DNA of 64,000 nt, taken from positions 6,944,001-7,008,000 of the forward strand of contig CM074759.1 of the NCBI GenBank assembly GCA_037355855.1. The letters are read 5' to 3'. The stretch is from Pseudo-nitzschia pungens. Taxonomy: Eukaryota > Bacillariophyta > Bacillariophyceae > Bacillariales > Bacillariaceae. Each line of letters begins with the position of its first letter. Positions within the stretch are counted from its first letter, which is position 1. Under the pieces are notes generated by a model, which was not told where the DNA came from, did not search any database, and saw only the letters and a program-made list of their open reading frames with translations. Below are positions 41,379 through 52,659 of this stretch, one piece after another. Position numbers and translations under genes: made by a program.

Positions 41379-42614
41379 GTGGAATGGAATGGAATGGAAT
41401 TGCGAAGCATTTGGTTGAGTCGGGTTGGGTTGGATTTCAATATGTATAATATTGGGCGTCCCAGTGAGCGAACGGACGCTTCCCCCACCAATGCACGGAA
41501 TTGCGTTTGGTGGGAGAGAACGGGGCGTTGTGATTGGGAAGATTCGAGGCAGATTTTCCGATGTTTGCCGTGCCAAAAGGAAAGAGATCGTTACCCAGTC
41601 TTGTTTCGGGTGTTTTCATCGTGTCCGGAGTGGTAAAGGTGATTACTTCTTGCGCAGAGTGGCAGTGGAAGCCTCCCCGTCACAGATCCTTATCAATCAA
41701 AATTCGGCGGTTTCCAACCAAAACGACACTAGTTCGACACCGCAGGGACCGCACTCGTTGGAGCGCACAGCATTTGGGGTTTGCGATAATACACGTTCGC
41801 TGTCGAAATCGTTTTGAAACACACGGGGCAAAACAGGTCTCCGTGATGGGCAGGGAAGGATGGATGGATGCTGGATTCATTCAATCATTCCAGCGAAAAC
41901 AACATGCTACGCAACGACTGTGGAAAACAAAATTAGATAGAAGTAATAATAAATCATGACTGCAAGTTGCGTGGACTCCGCTGACTCCAACCAAGACGAG
42001 ATGAAGAATGAAATTATAACTTTTGCGATACAACGCAAGATAGGAAGAATGCACAATTCATTATTGCGTATCCCTCGATTGGCTTTCTATTTTAATTGAA
42101 GGGAGGACATAAATTATTATTTGATTCCATGTTATATTAGCGTATTCGCTATCACTAGTAGACTAACAAGTTAACTAGTCCTCGAAATGTGAGGAACTAA
42201 GGTTACCGGTAAGCGTTACGTTCAACGTACATGTATGCTATCCTTTCCAATGTTGCAAGGTAATCTGTAATCTTACTTGTACGTACGAAGTAAGCTTACC
42301 GTACTACCGGTACGTACGAAAAGTCGCACAGCGCCCAAGAAAAATGATGGTGACGTGTTGGCGCGTTTCACGGGAAACTCGCAAAAAACGAAAAACGAGA
42401 TAACAACAACACACCGAAAACCCATCAGCGTGATTTCTGATTTCATTCCAAATCGTCGAATCTCGTCTTCTCCCACGAAAGGGTGACGACGAAATTGTGA
42501 ACCACCACTACAGAGAGAATATTTTACGCTGTCAGGGTTCACATTTCGAGTTGCTACTCAGTCGGATTGATTGTATATTATAAAAAAAATACTAATCTAC
42601 GCACAAAAACAACC
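41379..42614. other. Intergenic
   Basis: About 1.2 kb without a supported gene. A GGAAT pentamer run starts at once (about 41380-41400). A dense cluster of AAGGTTACCGGTAAGCG, GTAATCTTACTT and GTAAGCTTACC motifs lies at 42195-42305. Confidence 0.5.
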
Positions 42615-43319
42615 ATGATGAACCTATTCCTGAGAGCCATCTGGCTGTCGCAACTTCTCTGCGCCCTCTCCACCGAGGCCTTTTTGTCGTCGTCGTCTCC
42701 CCGCGGCGCGACGTTCGACGCCACCGGCGGAGCGCTCTTTTCGACGGCCGCCGAGGAAGAAGCGACGACCTCTTCCGCTGCCGCCGCCGTCGTCGTCCCT
42801 TCCGACCTGGACCCGAAGGAGGTCGTCAAGGTCTTTGGCCGACTGGCCGAAAAGTACATCATGCTCGACGAGAGCGGCGGAATGTGCTGCTACTCCGCCT
42901 GCAAGGACTGCGAATTCCGGCTGCCCGACGGCGGCTACCGCATGGCCGACCAGAGCGCCTCCCGGCCCAAGTGGATCCCGATCTACGAGGAGCGCGTCTT
43001 CGAGGGGCAGGGCAAGGAGCACACCTCCAAGTGGCGGACCGGGATCTTCGGAGAGTCGGGAACCGTGGTCTCGAGGGACGAATTCGTCGCGGCGGTCCTG
43101 GGGCTGGAGTTCGCGACGCCGCTGGGGGGTCCCTTCGTGTCCAAGTCGGCCGGGAAGCTGGAGGAAACCGAGACCGCCGTCGCGGGATGCCTGTTCGACG
43201 TCCTGGCGAACGGCAAGGACAAGCTGACGCGGCACCGGATGAGTCTGGGCCTGAAGGACCTGTCCGGGGGCGAGGCCGGGGTCACGTGGGCCATGTTTTC
43301 GGCGGCCATGGGACTGTGA
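42615..43319 (+). CDS. Plastid-targeted Cys-cluster protein of unknown function
   Basis: About 234 residues from ATG 42615; 16 upstream in-frame codons look like leader. The signal peptide FLRAIWLSQLLCALSTEAF is followed by a Ser/Ala-rich transit region: a diatom plastid presequence. The mature part begins about residue 60 (DPKEVVKVFGRLAEKYIMLDE). A compact cluster, MCCYSACKDCEF (CCx3Cx2C), is followed by RLPDGGYRMADQS and RPKWIPIYEERVF. The four Cys suggest an iron-sulfur or zinc site. The C-terminal part is an alpha-helical domain (DEFVAAVLGLEF, ETAVAGCLFDVLANGKDKLTRHRM). No family is recognised. No intron. Confidence 0.7.
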   Translation: MMNLFLRAIWLSQLLCALSTEAFLSSSSPRGATFDATGGALFSTAAEEEATTSSAAAAVVVPSDLDPKEVVKVFGRLAEKYIMLDESGGMCCYSACKDCEFRLPDGGYRMADQSASRPKWIPIYEERVFEGQGKEHTSKWRTGIFGESGTVVSRDEFVAAVLGLEFATPLGGPFVSKSAGKLEETETAVAGCLFDVLANGKDKLTRHRMSLGLKDLSGGEAGVTWAMFSAAMGL

Positions 43320-43640
43320 GGAGTGTTTGTACCTGCGGTAATAGTAGCAGTAGTAGCAGTAGTGCTGGTACGACCACTATAGTTTTGCGATGCTGGAAGT
43401 GGGCAGGCGCTGCGTCATGGATTCATGGTCAGGGACTCACTCACAATACCAACGGATTGAAATGCCTTTCTACACGTACCTTGCCGATGCTATAATAACG
43501 CAACAGTCTGTAAAGCGAAAATTTTGTCACCGAATCGAACAGTGCCTCATTCATTACTAGTACTATACACTATCGTTTTCCCTATGGATCTTACCGGTAT
43601 CGGAGGATTACTCGGCTTCGTTGTCGGTGTACCTCCTGTC
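43320..43640. other. Convergent intergenic spacer
   Basis: About 320 bp; only short AGTAGTAGCAGTAG-type runs (about 43340-43360) are visible. Confidence 0.4.
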
Positions 43641-44807
43641 CTATATTCGGAGCAGGCTCTTTCCCTGTTCCTCCGCCGCGGCTTCCACCATCTCCGCCTG
43701 CGATTCTTCCTCGATGACGTACTTGTTGACCCCGGCGAAGAGAATGTCTTCCAGCATGTCCTCGTTCAGTGAATCCACCAGCAACCGGCTCTTGATCGTC
43801 GCACCGGCCACGTCCAGGTACATGAGCTCCTCGCAGACCTCCACAATGGTGTCGGACAGTTTCGTAGACGGCGACGACGAACGCCGCCGGGCGTGCCTCG
43901 CCGTGATCCACAGATAATCGCACCCCCCGCTGGCGTCGATCACGGAAGCAATGTTGTTGGCCAGCGCGATGGGTTCGGAAGCGGACTCCGCTCCTCCGCC
44001 GCCGCTTCCGCCATCGACCCCCAACGAGTAGGCGTCCTCGTCGACAGCGAGGGTGGTGTGGACGCCCCTGCGAACGGATTGCTGCAGGGACTCCAGGACC
44101 CTTCTCGTTCCGTCCTCGTGGCCGCTGTACCTCAGCACCTTGCTGAAGGTTGCGGGCTCGGAGGAGGACGAGTACTCCCGGGTCTTCAGGATGATGTCGT
44201 CCACCCTATCGGTATCGTTCCCGTTGTCCGAGTCGTCCTCGCAGTTTCCATTGGCATTGTCATTTCCATTGGTATTGGTATTGGTATTGGTATTGGTGTT
44301 GCTGTGGCTGTGGCTGTGGCTGTGGCTGTTGCTGAGAACGACAAAATTCGGCGGGGCAATGGCCGACAGGGTCTGGAGGTTGCGAGCGTCGCGGGGGAAT
44401 CGAATGGGCGGGAGCACGATTCCGTGGATTCCCTTCTCGACGAACCGCTGCAGGGTTTCCCGGACTTCCTCCGCTTCCAGTCGATCCTTGCTCATCCGGT
44501 GCGGGACAAAGGGGACCTTTGTGGTTGCTTCACCACCAACTCCACCGCCCTCGCCGGCGAAGCCGTCCGTGACGTCGAGAAAGAGTCGGATCTCTCCCTC
44601 GTTGTGCACCGGGAGGTGCAGGCCGGACTGGGAATCGTAATACGTCGTCGTCGTCGAAAGACACCTGGTGTTGTGGCTACCGGTACGAGCATAGCCGCGG
44701 CCGCTGACGGTGGAATTCGCGCCGGCGGATGGGTGTAGCTTCGATCGGAGCGCCCGACAGACCTTGGACGAGGCCAATCGCGATGGCGTCAAAGAAGACC
44801 ATGGCAT
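43641..44807 (-). CDS. Unidentified protein with organellar-type leader
   Basis: 388 residues. The N-terminus (PWSSLTPSRLASSKVCRALRSKLH) is basic and Ser-rich, as in mitochondrial presequences. Ordered-looking segments are FVEKGIHGIVLPPIRFPRDARNLQTLSAIAPPNFVVLS (about 125-165), DASGGCDYLWITARHARR (about 290-310) and VCEELMYLDVAGATIKSRLLVDSLNEDMLEDILFAGVNKYVIEEE (about 325-370). These suggest an alpha/beta (possibly barrel) fold. The middle has SHSHSHSH and NTNTNTNT runs encoded by hexanucleotide repeats (44262-44335). I cannot name the family. Confidence 0.6.
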   Translation of the reverse strand: MPWSSLTPSRLASSKVCRALRSKLHPSAGANSTVSGRGYARTGSHNTRCLSTTTTYYDSQSGLHLPVHNEGEIRLFLDVTDGFAGEGGGVGGEATTKVPFVPHRMSKDRLEAEEVRETLQRFVEKGIHGIVLPPIRFPRDARNLQTLSAIAPPNFVVLSNSHSHSHSHSNTNTNTNTNTNGNDNANGNCEDDSDNGNDTDRVDDIILKTREYSSSSEPATFSKVLRYSGHEDGTRRVLESLQQSVRRGVHTTLAVDEDAYSLGVDGGSGGGGAESASEPIALANNIASVIDASGGCDYLWITARHARRRSSSPSTKLSDTIVEVCEELMYLDVAGATIKSRLLVDSLNEDMLEDILFAGVNKYVIEEESQAEMVEAAAEEQGKSLLRI

Positions 44808-45435
44808 GGTTGCTTCGGCACTCGGAACGCCCGTGTTTCACGGGGTGGATTCCGACGAAGTTGTTGGCGAGAGATGATGAATGAGAACCGATCTTGCTTC
44901 GGACTTTGGATTTCGGATGGCGACTAGCGAACAACAAGTTGTGTGTATTCGTTGCAATCTTGCCGTTCACCTCAGAAAGAGAAAAAAAAATCAGAAGGAC
45001 GAAAGTCTTGTCCTTCCCTAAGATTAACCTTATTAACCTTACTGTCAACAAAAGTTTTCCTCATCAAAAAATAGAACTTTAACCTTAATTATTTTATCTT
45101 CTTTTCTGCTCTGATTCATTCGGCTCGATCGATCGATCGATCTCTTAGTTTCTGATTCGCTGATTTCTGATTTCCGAGATCGTTGACAGGGTGGACGGGG
45201 GTCAGGGGTTAAAAAAACAATGGAACATGGCCGACAACAGCCGACAACGATCGTGAATCCAGAATCCAGAGCGGGAAGCACTAATAATTAACTATTCCTT
45301 GTTCTCATCGCTTTCTCTCTCCCTCTCTCATCCGAGGAATTCGTACTTAGCAGTATTATAATAGTACCATTCCACCGGCTCCGCCCGTTGCTACCGCAAT
45401 CACAACATTCCATTATTGCAACACGCACGCCCACC
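44808..45435. other. Divergent promoter region
   Basis: About 630 bp between divergent genes. ATTAACCTTATTAACCTTAC (about 45022-45041) and a GATC repeat (about 45127-45142) are visible. Confidence 0.5.
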
Positions 45436-46462
45436 ATGAATGTTTCCATTCTTCGAGGGCCGTCGAGACGCATTTTCGCCGCCTCCAAGCTGGCACGAAC
45501 CCCATCGGCCGCCGCTGCGACGTCCGGCTCCGGATCGTTGGCTTTGTCGGATCCGTCGTTTGCGGCCGCCCGCTCCTTCCGCTCGACGAGCCGGCGGAAC
45601 GACCTCCCGACGTACCACGGCACAACCATCCTGTGCGTCCGCAAAAACGGCAAGGTCTGCATGATGGGCGACGGCATGGTCAGCATGGGCAACATGATCG
45701 TCAAGCCGAACGCCGTCAAGATCCAGCGCATCTTTCCCAAGGGCGGGCTGGGATCCACGATTTCCAACAAGACGGAGGACGACGAGCAAAAGGCGACGCT
45801 GGTGGGCTTTGCGGGCGCGACGGCGGACGCCTTTACCCTGCTGGAGCGGCTGGAGGGGAAGCTGGACGAATATCCCGGCCAGCTGTCGCGGTCCTGCGTC
45901 GAGCTGGCCAAGGGGTGGAGGACCGACAAGTATCTGCGACGGCTCGAGGCCTCGCTGATCGTTGCCGACGAGCGAAAGAGCCTGGAGATCACGGGAAACG
46001 GCGACGTTCTGGAGATGACGGACGGCATCATATCGATCGGGAGCGGGAGTCCTTACGCGCTCGGTAAGTGTCGTGTCGTGTCGTGTCGTGTCGTGCTGTC
46101 GCTGTCGCTGTGGTTGCTGGAGAAAGGGGAGGGAAACTCGTGAAGATTGCTTGTCGCAAAGAAAAATGAAACGAACAAAAACGGCGGAAAGACAAACACT
46201 TTGGGAGCCTAGCTAACGCACAGAATTATGATTCCGTTTCTTCTCTTTGCATCGCATCGCATCGAATTGGTGTGTGCTCGATATGGTGGATCGTGGTGCA
46301 GCCGCTGCCAGGGCCTTGATGAGCGTAGAAGAACTGAGCGCCGAAGAAGTTGCCCAGAAAGCAATGGACGTTGCGTCGGATATGTGCGTGTATACCAACA
46401 AGAATTTCCTTTCGTACACCCTGGATGATATCGGTGACACAACGGAGGACGATTCGTCGTAA
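45436..46462 (+). CDS. hslV: HslV (ClpQ) ATP-dependent peptidase subunit, probably mitochondrial
   Basis: Two exons, 45436-46063 and 46302-46462 (about 262 residues). A basic N-terminal presequence of about 62 residues ([17 protein letters not shown]) is followed by the mature start [13 protein letters not shown]63 being the N-terminal nucleophile. HslV landmarks follow: [64 protein letters not shown] and AADICVYTN-like [11 protein letters not shown]. HslV forms the double-ring proteolytic core that works with the HslU unfoldase; eukaryotic copies are mitochondrial. The acidic tail ([12 protein letters not shown]) is an extension. ATG 45436 lies in a CCACCATGA context. Confidence 0.93.
46064..46301 (+). 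other. Intron of hslV (238 bp)
   Basis: Donor GTAAGT, acceptor GCAG; splicing restores YALAAARAL. It opens with a TCGTG pentamer run (about 46070-46094) and later has CATCG pentamers (about 46248-46262). Confidence 0.9.
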
Positions 46463-47279
46463 ACGACACGACAACACAGTAGTAGTACTACTACTAGTAG
46501 TAGATGATGATAGACCGAGGCATACTACTTTGAAACATGCGGTACTAGTACCACCATAGACCATTCAATTAGTAGCAGTTTTATCAATCGTCAAAAGGAG
46601 GTAAAAGAGGTTGTTGCAAAGGGTTTTGGTGAATCAATCGTCTCGCTTTGGGTTGCATATCATCTTGTGATTGTATCCAGACGATAAAGCGTGACTTCAG
46701 AAACTAAGGGATATTAGAAGTAAGTAAACCTTACTTCTTGTTACTTCGTAACTTACTTCGTAACACTTAACAAAAGAATAACATGTTGAGATCGTTGGCC
46801 ATCAAACTTCTTCCCTTCGCGTGTTTCGAATTTACCGAGCTTCGTACATACGAAGCTGACACTCGTTGGATACGAGAGTAGATTGATTCATTCTCAAAAC
46901 CAATTCTGGTCTCGTGTTTCAGTCATGAATGTTCGGGAATAGTGACAGCTGAGGCATTCATTCACAACCATTCACATTCCCAAGATTTATTTGAGGTCTT
47001 GATTGATGCGAATGCAGTAAGAAAGTTCCTTCAGCATTACGAAAAAACACGGAGCCAAAGAATGTTGCGTCGATCGATCCATCCATCGATTCACCCACCA
47101 ATCCATCGACGAGCATCGATATTTTATCTGTCGCAACAAGCAAGGACCCTCGGGAGGAGCCGACCGCTCTTGCAACGGGAAACCAAAGCACTCGACAAAA
47201 CGCAATAAAAATAAAAAAAAACCTTTGCTGTGGTTAAGGGGTGATCATCCGATCAATCCATCCATCCGATCCATCCATC
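46463..47279. other. Intergenic
   Basis: About 820 bp; no gene. A GTAAACCTTACTTC motif (about 46725), ACTACTACTAGTAGTAG (about 46487) and a TCCATCCA repeat (about 47255-47280) are visible. Confidence 0.5.
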
Positions 47280-47439
47280 ATGGTAGCAAGCGCGAGCAAA
47301 CCAAAACGAAAAAAGTCGATCGAGCCGAAGCGGAACGCGGTGGCTGCCGAGGCGCCACCGTCCGAGTCGGCGTCGTCGTCGTCGACATCGCCGCCATCGT
47401 CGTCGTCGTCGTACGTATCCTTCCCTGAACCGCATTCGC

Positions 47440-50400
47440 ATGGGGGGTCCGCTGCTGGGAAGCGTTCCCGAACCGGTCCCCGACACCCAAAACGACATTG
47501 CGTCGTGGGACACCTTCGAACCCATCATCACTCCGGAGGTCGCCTCTGACACGCGGAAAAAACCCGAGCGGTACATTCTGCTGCCCCATTCTCGATACAT
47601 TAGTGTCCTGGCGTACAAAACCGGAATCAAGGTGGCAACCCTGGTCCCGTCTCTCGGCGGCGACGTCGAAGACGACAAGGACAAGGACAAGGACAAGGAC
47701 ACCATCATTGAGTGCGTGAGTCTGGTCAAGTACCCGCGAAAAGTGTCGGAAACCACCGCGCAGGACGTGATCGACCGAATGGACGTGGACGAGACGGACG
47801 ACGATGATGATGATGACGATGATGATGATGATGGCATCTCGGAGACGTAGAGAGGAAACCCTGGTCCTGGTGGGATGCCGGGACGGCACCGTTCGAGAAT
47901 TCTCGCTCGGGGCGGTCGGAAACGCGGCAGCCGAACGCTTCCGCGGCGGGAGCGGCGTCCAAGCTGGTGGACGTGGGACCGTACAGCATTGCGGGTCCGT
48001 GCTTTCGGCCCCGCCGCGTCGTCCGGGTGCTCAAGAAGGATCCCATCGTTCACCTGACGGTCCCGCACCTGAGGGCCGCCGCGGGTCCGCGCGGACGGCA
48101 TTTTGGTGTACGTGGCGGCGCGGCGGCTCGAGCGAAGAGACGAGGAAGAAAAGGAATCCTCCTCGTCGTCCTCCAAACCGGTGAGACCCAAGTCGTCGTC
48201 GTCGACGGACGCCTTCTTCTCCGTCGAGGTGATTCGGGTCTTGCTGCCGCACTACGACGGTTCCGCCACGGACGTGCGCTTGCCGTCGACCAAGGAGTCG
48301 ATGCGGTCGCTCGACAAGTTCAAGTGCCGGATCAGCACCAACAAAAAGAAAAAATTCGCCAACACCCTCCCCTTTCGAATGGTCTCGGCCGCCAAGGCTC
48401 TCCCGGGAGGCCAGAGCACGCACGAGGGGAAGGAGAACTGCTCGGTGTTCGTGGTGCTGGCCAGGGCCAACGCGATCTCCGTCTATTACGACCAGTTGCA
48501 CTCGTCGGAGGTCTTTCCGCCCATGTCCATTTCGATGCCATCCAACAACCCGCTCACGGTCGCGAGCATCTCGCTCAACAAGGCCGACATTACCTGCGGT
48601 CACTACCGCGGAAACATTCGCGTGATGAACAACATCCTGAACGACATCGAGCTGTTCCACATCGCGACCAAGAAAGCCAAGCAACTGACCGGGGAATCAT
48701 TGTCGAAAACCTCCAAATCTAAGGCGGCGGCGGCAGCAGCTGCTGCTTCCATGCTGCCCCCGGATCCGAGAAAGAACATAATCACCAGCCGGGTGCACTG
48801 GCACGCTCTTCCGGTGACCAGCATCGTCTACGATTCGATGAGCTATCCGATGGATCCCCTGCTCTACAGCGGAGGAGACGAGAGTGTGCTGGTCACGTGG
48901 CAGATCTCGCAGGGCCGGGATCGTCCGGTGCACGTGCACCCGCGTCTCGCACTGGGAGGAATCGTGCACCTGTCGTCGTGCGACCGATGCGACGACCGTC
49001 CCACCGGTGGAATCCTGGTGTACTGCGAGGACAACACCCTGCAGCTCCTGGAATCGCACAACAAGGGGTGCCTGTGGAAGGTGGAGGGACTCGCCTGCGC
49101 GCAGAAACAAAAGCAGAAACAAAACACCGAGGGTTCCCTCCGGGTCGACCCCCGATCCACCGGGCAGAAAAATTCGCAGCTCGTCGTCACGGGGTTGAAG
49201 CAAGCCCCGGGATACATCCATTGGTTCGATCCGATGCGGGGACGACTGGCTTCCTCGTTGGAGGTCGTGCCGTTCAACCGCATCAGCAAAACCGAACTCG
49301 ACGAACGCCCCCTGCCCAAACCTTCCATCACCGGGCACGCGTTCGGCAAGGATGGCAACGATCTGGTCACCATCGACGAATCGCAAACCGAAAACATTTA
49401 CGTCGGAGCCCTCGACAAGGCCGCCAGGGGCGACGAATACGGGACCGTGAGCACCATTCGATTCTGGTCGTGGAACGATTCGTCCTCCACCAAGGGAGAC
49501 GCTTCGCCTCCGTACCACGAGATGGCGTCCATGACCTACCCCCACGGACCCAAGAACCGCGTCTCCGCCGTGGGCATGTCCGGGGACGGCACGGTCGCGT
49601 GCACCGTCAGCTGCAGCGAGAAGGCCTTTCGGGTGTGGCGCAACTCCAGGGGAACCGACAAATCGGCCTCGTGGGCGTGTCGGTACAAGGTGAAGGTTCC
49701 CGCTGGTTTTTCCAACCGCTCCACGAAGCCAAACGGGATGACCTTTTCGGACGACAACTCCCTGCTCGTCATTGCGTTTGGGCAGACCGGGACGATCTGG
49801 GATGCCGACGGCGCACGGTTGTTGACTACCTTTGATCATTCCCAAGGGAATGCGGACATTGACTCGGTCGAGTTTATAAATCCGGGGTTCCACCAAGACC
49901 TCTTGTTGATTCGGTCGAGGGCGTGCGTGTCTCTTCGCTCCCCCTACGGGCCTTACGGAAGTTCGGCGAGCTTTAGAGGATGGAGTTGGTCCGTGCCCCA
50001 GAACCAAAGAGGCGATGCCATAACAGCCGTGGAATACATCGAAAACCGGGGGTGCATCGCCATTGCCATCCACTCGGCCGTCGAAAACCGGAGTCGCGTT
50101 ATTTTCATCGACGTGAACACCGGGAAGGGGGGAGCCGGTGGAAGGGAGTCACCATTGAGCTTGGTAGAGAACGTCTGTGGATGCATAAGTTCACTCTGTG
50201 CCGTTGGCAAACAGCAGCTCGAGAAATCGAATTGGGACAATGCGTCTCGCAAGAAGAACAAATCTGCACTGATGTTGTATGCTTTGACGAGTGTCGGTGA
50301 TCTGATTCTCTTGACGGAAGATAGATCGAATATCCATAGCAACGCAGCACCGATCGAATCCTTCGTGCCGACCGGACCGAGATTAGAAATTGCGCCGCAT

Positions 50401-50619
50401 GACACCAGCAGACGGAAACGCCAACGAACCAATATTCCTTCCGGGCCGGCGTCTCGTTCGGAAGAGCTATTGAAGCCCACGAAACTTGCCCTCGATATTT
50501 TCGGTTTTGGCACCAACAATGATTTGACTCTGATTCCGTCAACTGCGGAACTGCCATCTCTCAGTGCCAACTTTGTGAAGACATTTGTATGCCGCAATCT
50601 TCGTAAAACAAAAGCATAA
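47440..50619 (+). CDS. WDR75/Utp17-like nucleolar WD40 protein, frame changes near the N-terminus
   Basis: The main frame 48103-50619 encodes a WD40 protein; HWHALPVTSIVYDSMS, LLYSGGDESVLVTWQ and GGILVYCEDNTLQLLE resemble WDR75/Nan1, a t-UTP component of the small-subunit processome. The N-terminal propeller begins upstream (ERYILLPHSRYISVLAYKTGIKVATLVP from ATG 47440). It passes through three frames: near 47848 to LVLVGCRDGTVREFSLG, near 47960 to KLVDVGPYSIAGPCF, and near 48084 to DGILVYVAARRLERR. Each step is +1 and the last restores the first frame. An alternative start at ATG 47280 would need another shift in a TCG repeat. Read as one gene, it is about 1,060 residues. Confidence 0.75.
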
Positions 50620-52659
50620 TCACCAATCAACTAAGGAATTGATTTCTTTCAAGTCTATTGGCTCGTCCAACAGTACACGTACAGATAGGTATCAGCAAGG
50701 GAAGAGACATTTTCTTTCAGTTCACCATGCAAAGGACCGAGTACCGGTAGACCTTTTGGCTTTCGCTTACTAGTGGCATATTGATCGCAGATAGTTTCAT
50801 CTTCTGCAGGGGTCTCGAAACGGTATCAAGGACTACACTGGCGAGCACATAAAGGCAGACTCAATGGTATAGCGGCAGATAGTAGGGAGTTGTTGCTTCT
50901 GTCGATACAGACAAAATTCACATGCCCCAATCAGGATCTACTTTATGTGGTGGTAGAATTCATACATTCTCAGAGATAATTTCTCTTACGATATTTAAGA
51001 TCCGTCTGACATGTGTTCACAGTAGCCTATGTGTTTTGCAGAGAAATAGGACAACAGCAGCAGTAAATTAGTTGGTATCATCACCATGCAATCATAACTC
51101 TGTACTGAAGAAATCCTTTTGTTACAGAATAGAATTTGTGAAATGACCAGAACTCATCCTATAACCACAGCATTATATCATGAAAGAAAAAGATTCATCT
51201 TGATACTGAAACACTGGGGAAGTCCAACATTTCAACTCAGAAGAGAAAGTTGTTGTGGTTTTCACAATCATAGGAGGAAAAGGAAGTAGTACTACTGGAA
51301 GCATACTAAAAGTAGACAATGTTGACCAGGTGCATGACTTCCTTGATCCCAGTTGCAAAGGAGGAAGGGAATGATGCAAACAAGTGTTGAGAGGAGTGAG
51401 GGAAAGCTCCCAAAGCAGGAAGGGTGGCCCTTTACAAAACTCTAAGACTGGAATTTTTTGCTCTACTTGGATTCGTTGTCCATATTTTTGTGCTACGATA
51501 TAGAATGTAGCTGCTCCTTCTACTCACTACACAATTGATTGAGGAATCAGAAATCACCAGGTGCTCCAAGAATGTCTGGTGCTAGGGCCTCCTGTGGCAT
51601 TCTGACAGCTGGAAAGGCATGCTGGTTCTTGGTCTCAACATGAGAAGGCATGAGGCCATTAAAATCATGATAATGACCTAAGGAATCATTGTTCTCTGTG
51701 TGTGTGTGGTGAGAGATGGGTTGTCATTGTTTTTAGGAGAGTGTGGAGAGACCTTTCTTCAACGTTAAAAACAAACAGGACTATCATCTTTTTCAAATAC
51801 GTATGACTAGTTATGAAAAATCACACAGAAAACACACACTAACTACGAACAGCGAACTCCAAATATGCAGGCGCCGGCGCGCCGGATTGCTGGAGACGTC
51901 CTCGGCAAAGCGGCGCGACCGGGGTTTTGCGTAGAGGAGGATCACGATCCCTACCGTTGCGTAGGTCCTACCGTAATACTAGTACCGTGTGGTTCATCCG
52001 AAGTGCGATCGTGCAAACCCAAAACCAATCTCTCGCGTCTCAAAATCAAAACCAAAAATCGAAGCGCAAAGCAAAAAAATCGTTCCGCGATTGTTGCTTG
52101 TCGCTCGTCGTTGCTTTCGTTCCGGATCTGACTTTTCCGGGCCAAAATCCAGTTCGATCGAGCCATTGCGACGCTACCCAATAATAATCTGCGGTGTCAG
52201 CGCGGATACCCAAACGTTCGACTTCTAACGAATTCATCACCTCGACAGCGTCGGCTCCTCTCTGCGTTTTCCGAAACGAAGAAGAGCTTGACATCAGCAG
52301 CAGTGTCGCGGAGCACTCCGAAGCTTCTCGTCGGGATCTCGAGATCGAAGCATCGCATCGCATCGCATTCATCCTTCTTCCTGCCGAATCATTTACGAAC
52401 GAACATCAATCAGAAACGAGAACGATAGGGTGACCGAGAACGTCCTGTTACTTCAAAACGAGAGATCCCGAAACGGAGTCTGTACGCAACCAAACCAAAC
52501 CAAACCAAAACAAAACAAAACAAGCAAATCACAATACGAAGTAGAAGACGTGGAGAGTCGTATCGGATTCCTTCCCAGCGATTCCTAACCAACGTGCGAT
52601 GGCGGAGGGTGATTCCATCGCCGTCCGGTTGGGAGGAGGATCTCTAGGCAAGCAGCAGT
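50620..52659. other. Long intergenic region
   Basis: About 2 kb with no supported gene. 50800-51750 is less GC-rich than the flanks and has no recurrent GTAAGGTTA motif. AACCAAACCA/AAAAC pentamers (about 52493-52523) and ATCGC pentamers (about 52351-52367) lie in the 5' flank of the next gene. The origin of the 50.8-51.8 kb part is unclear. Confidence 0.45.
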
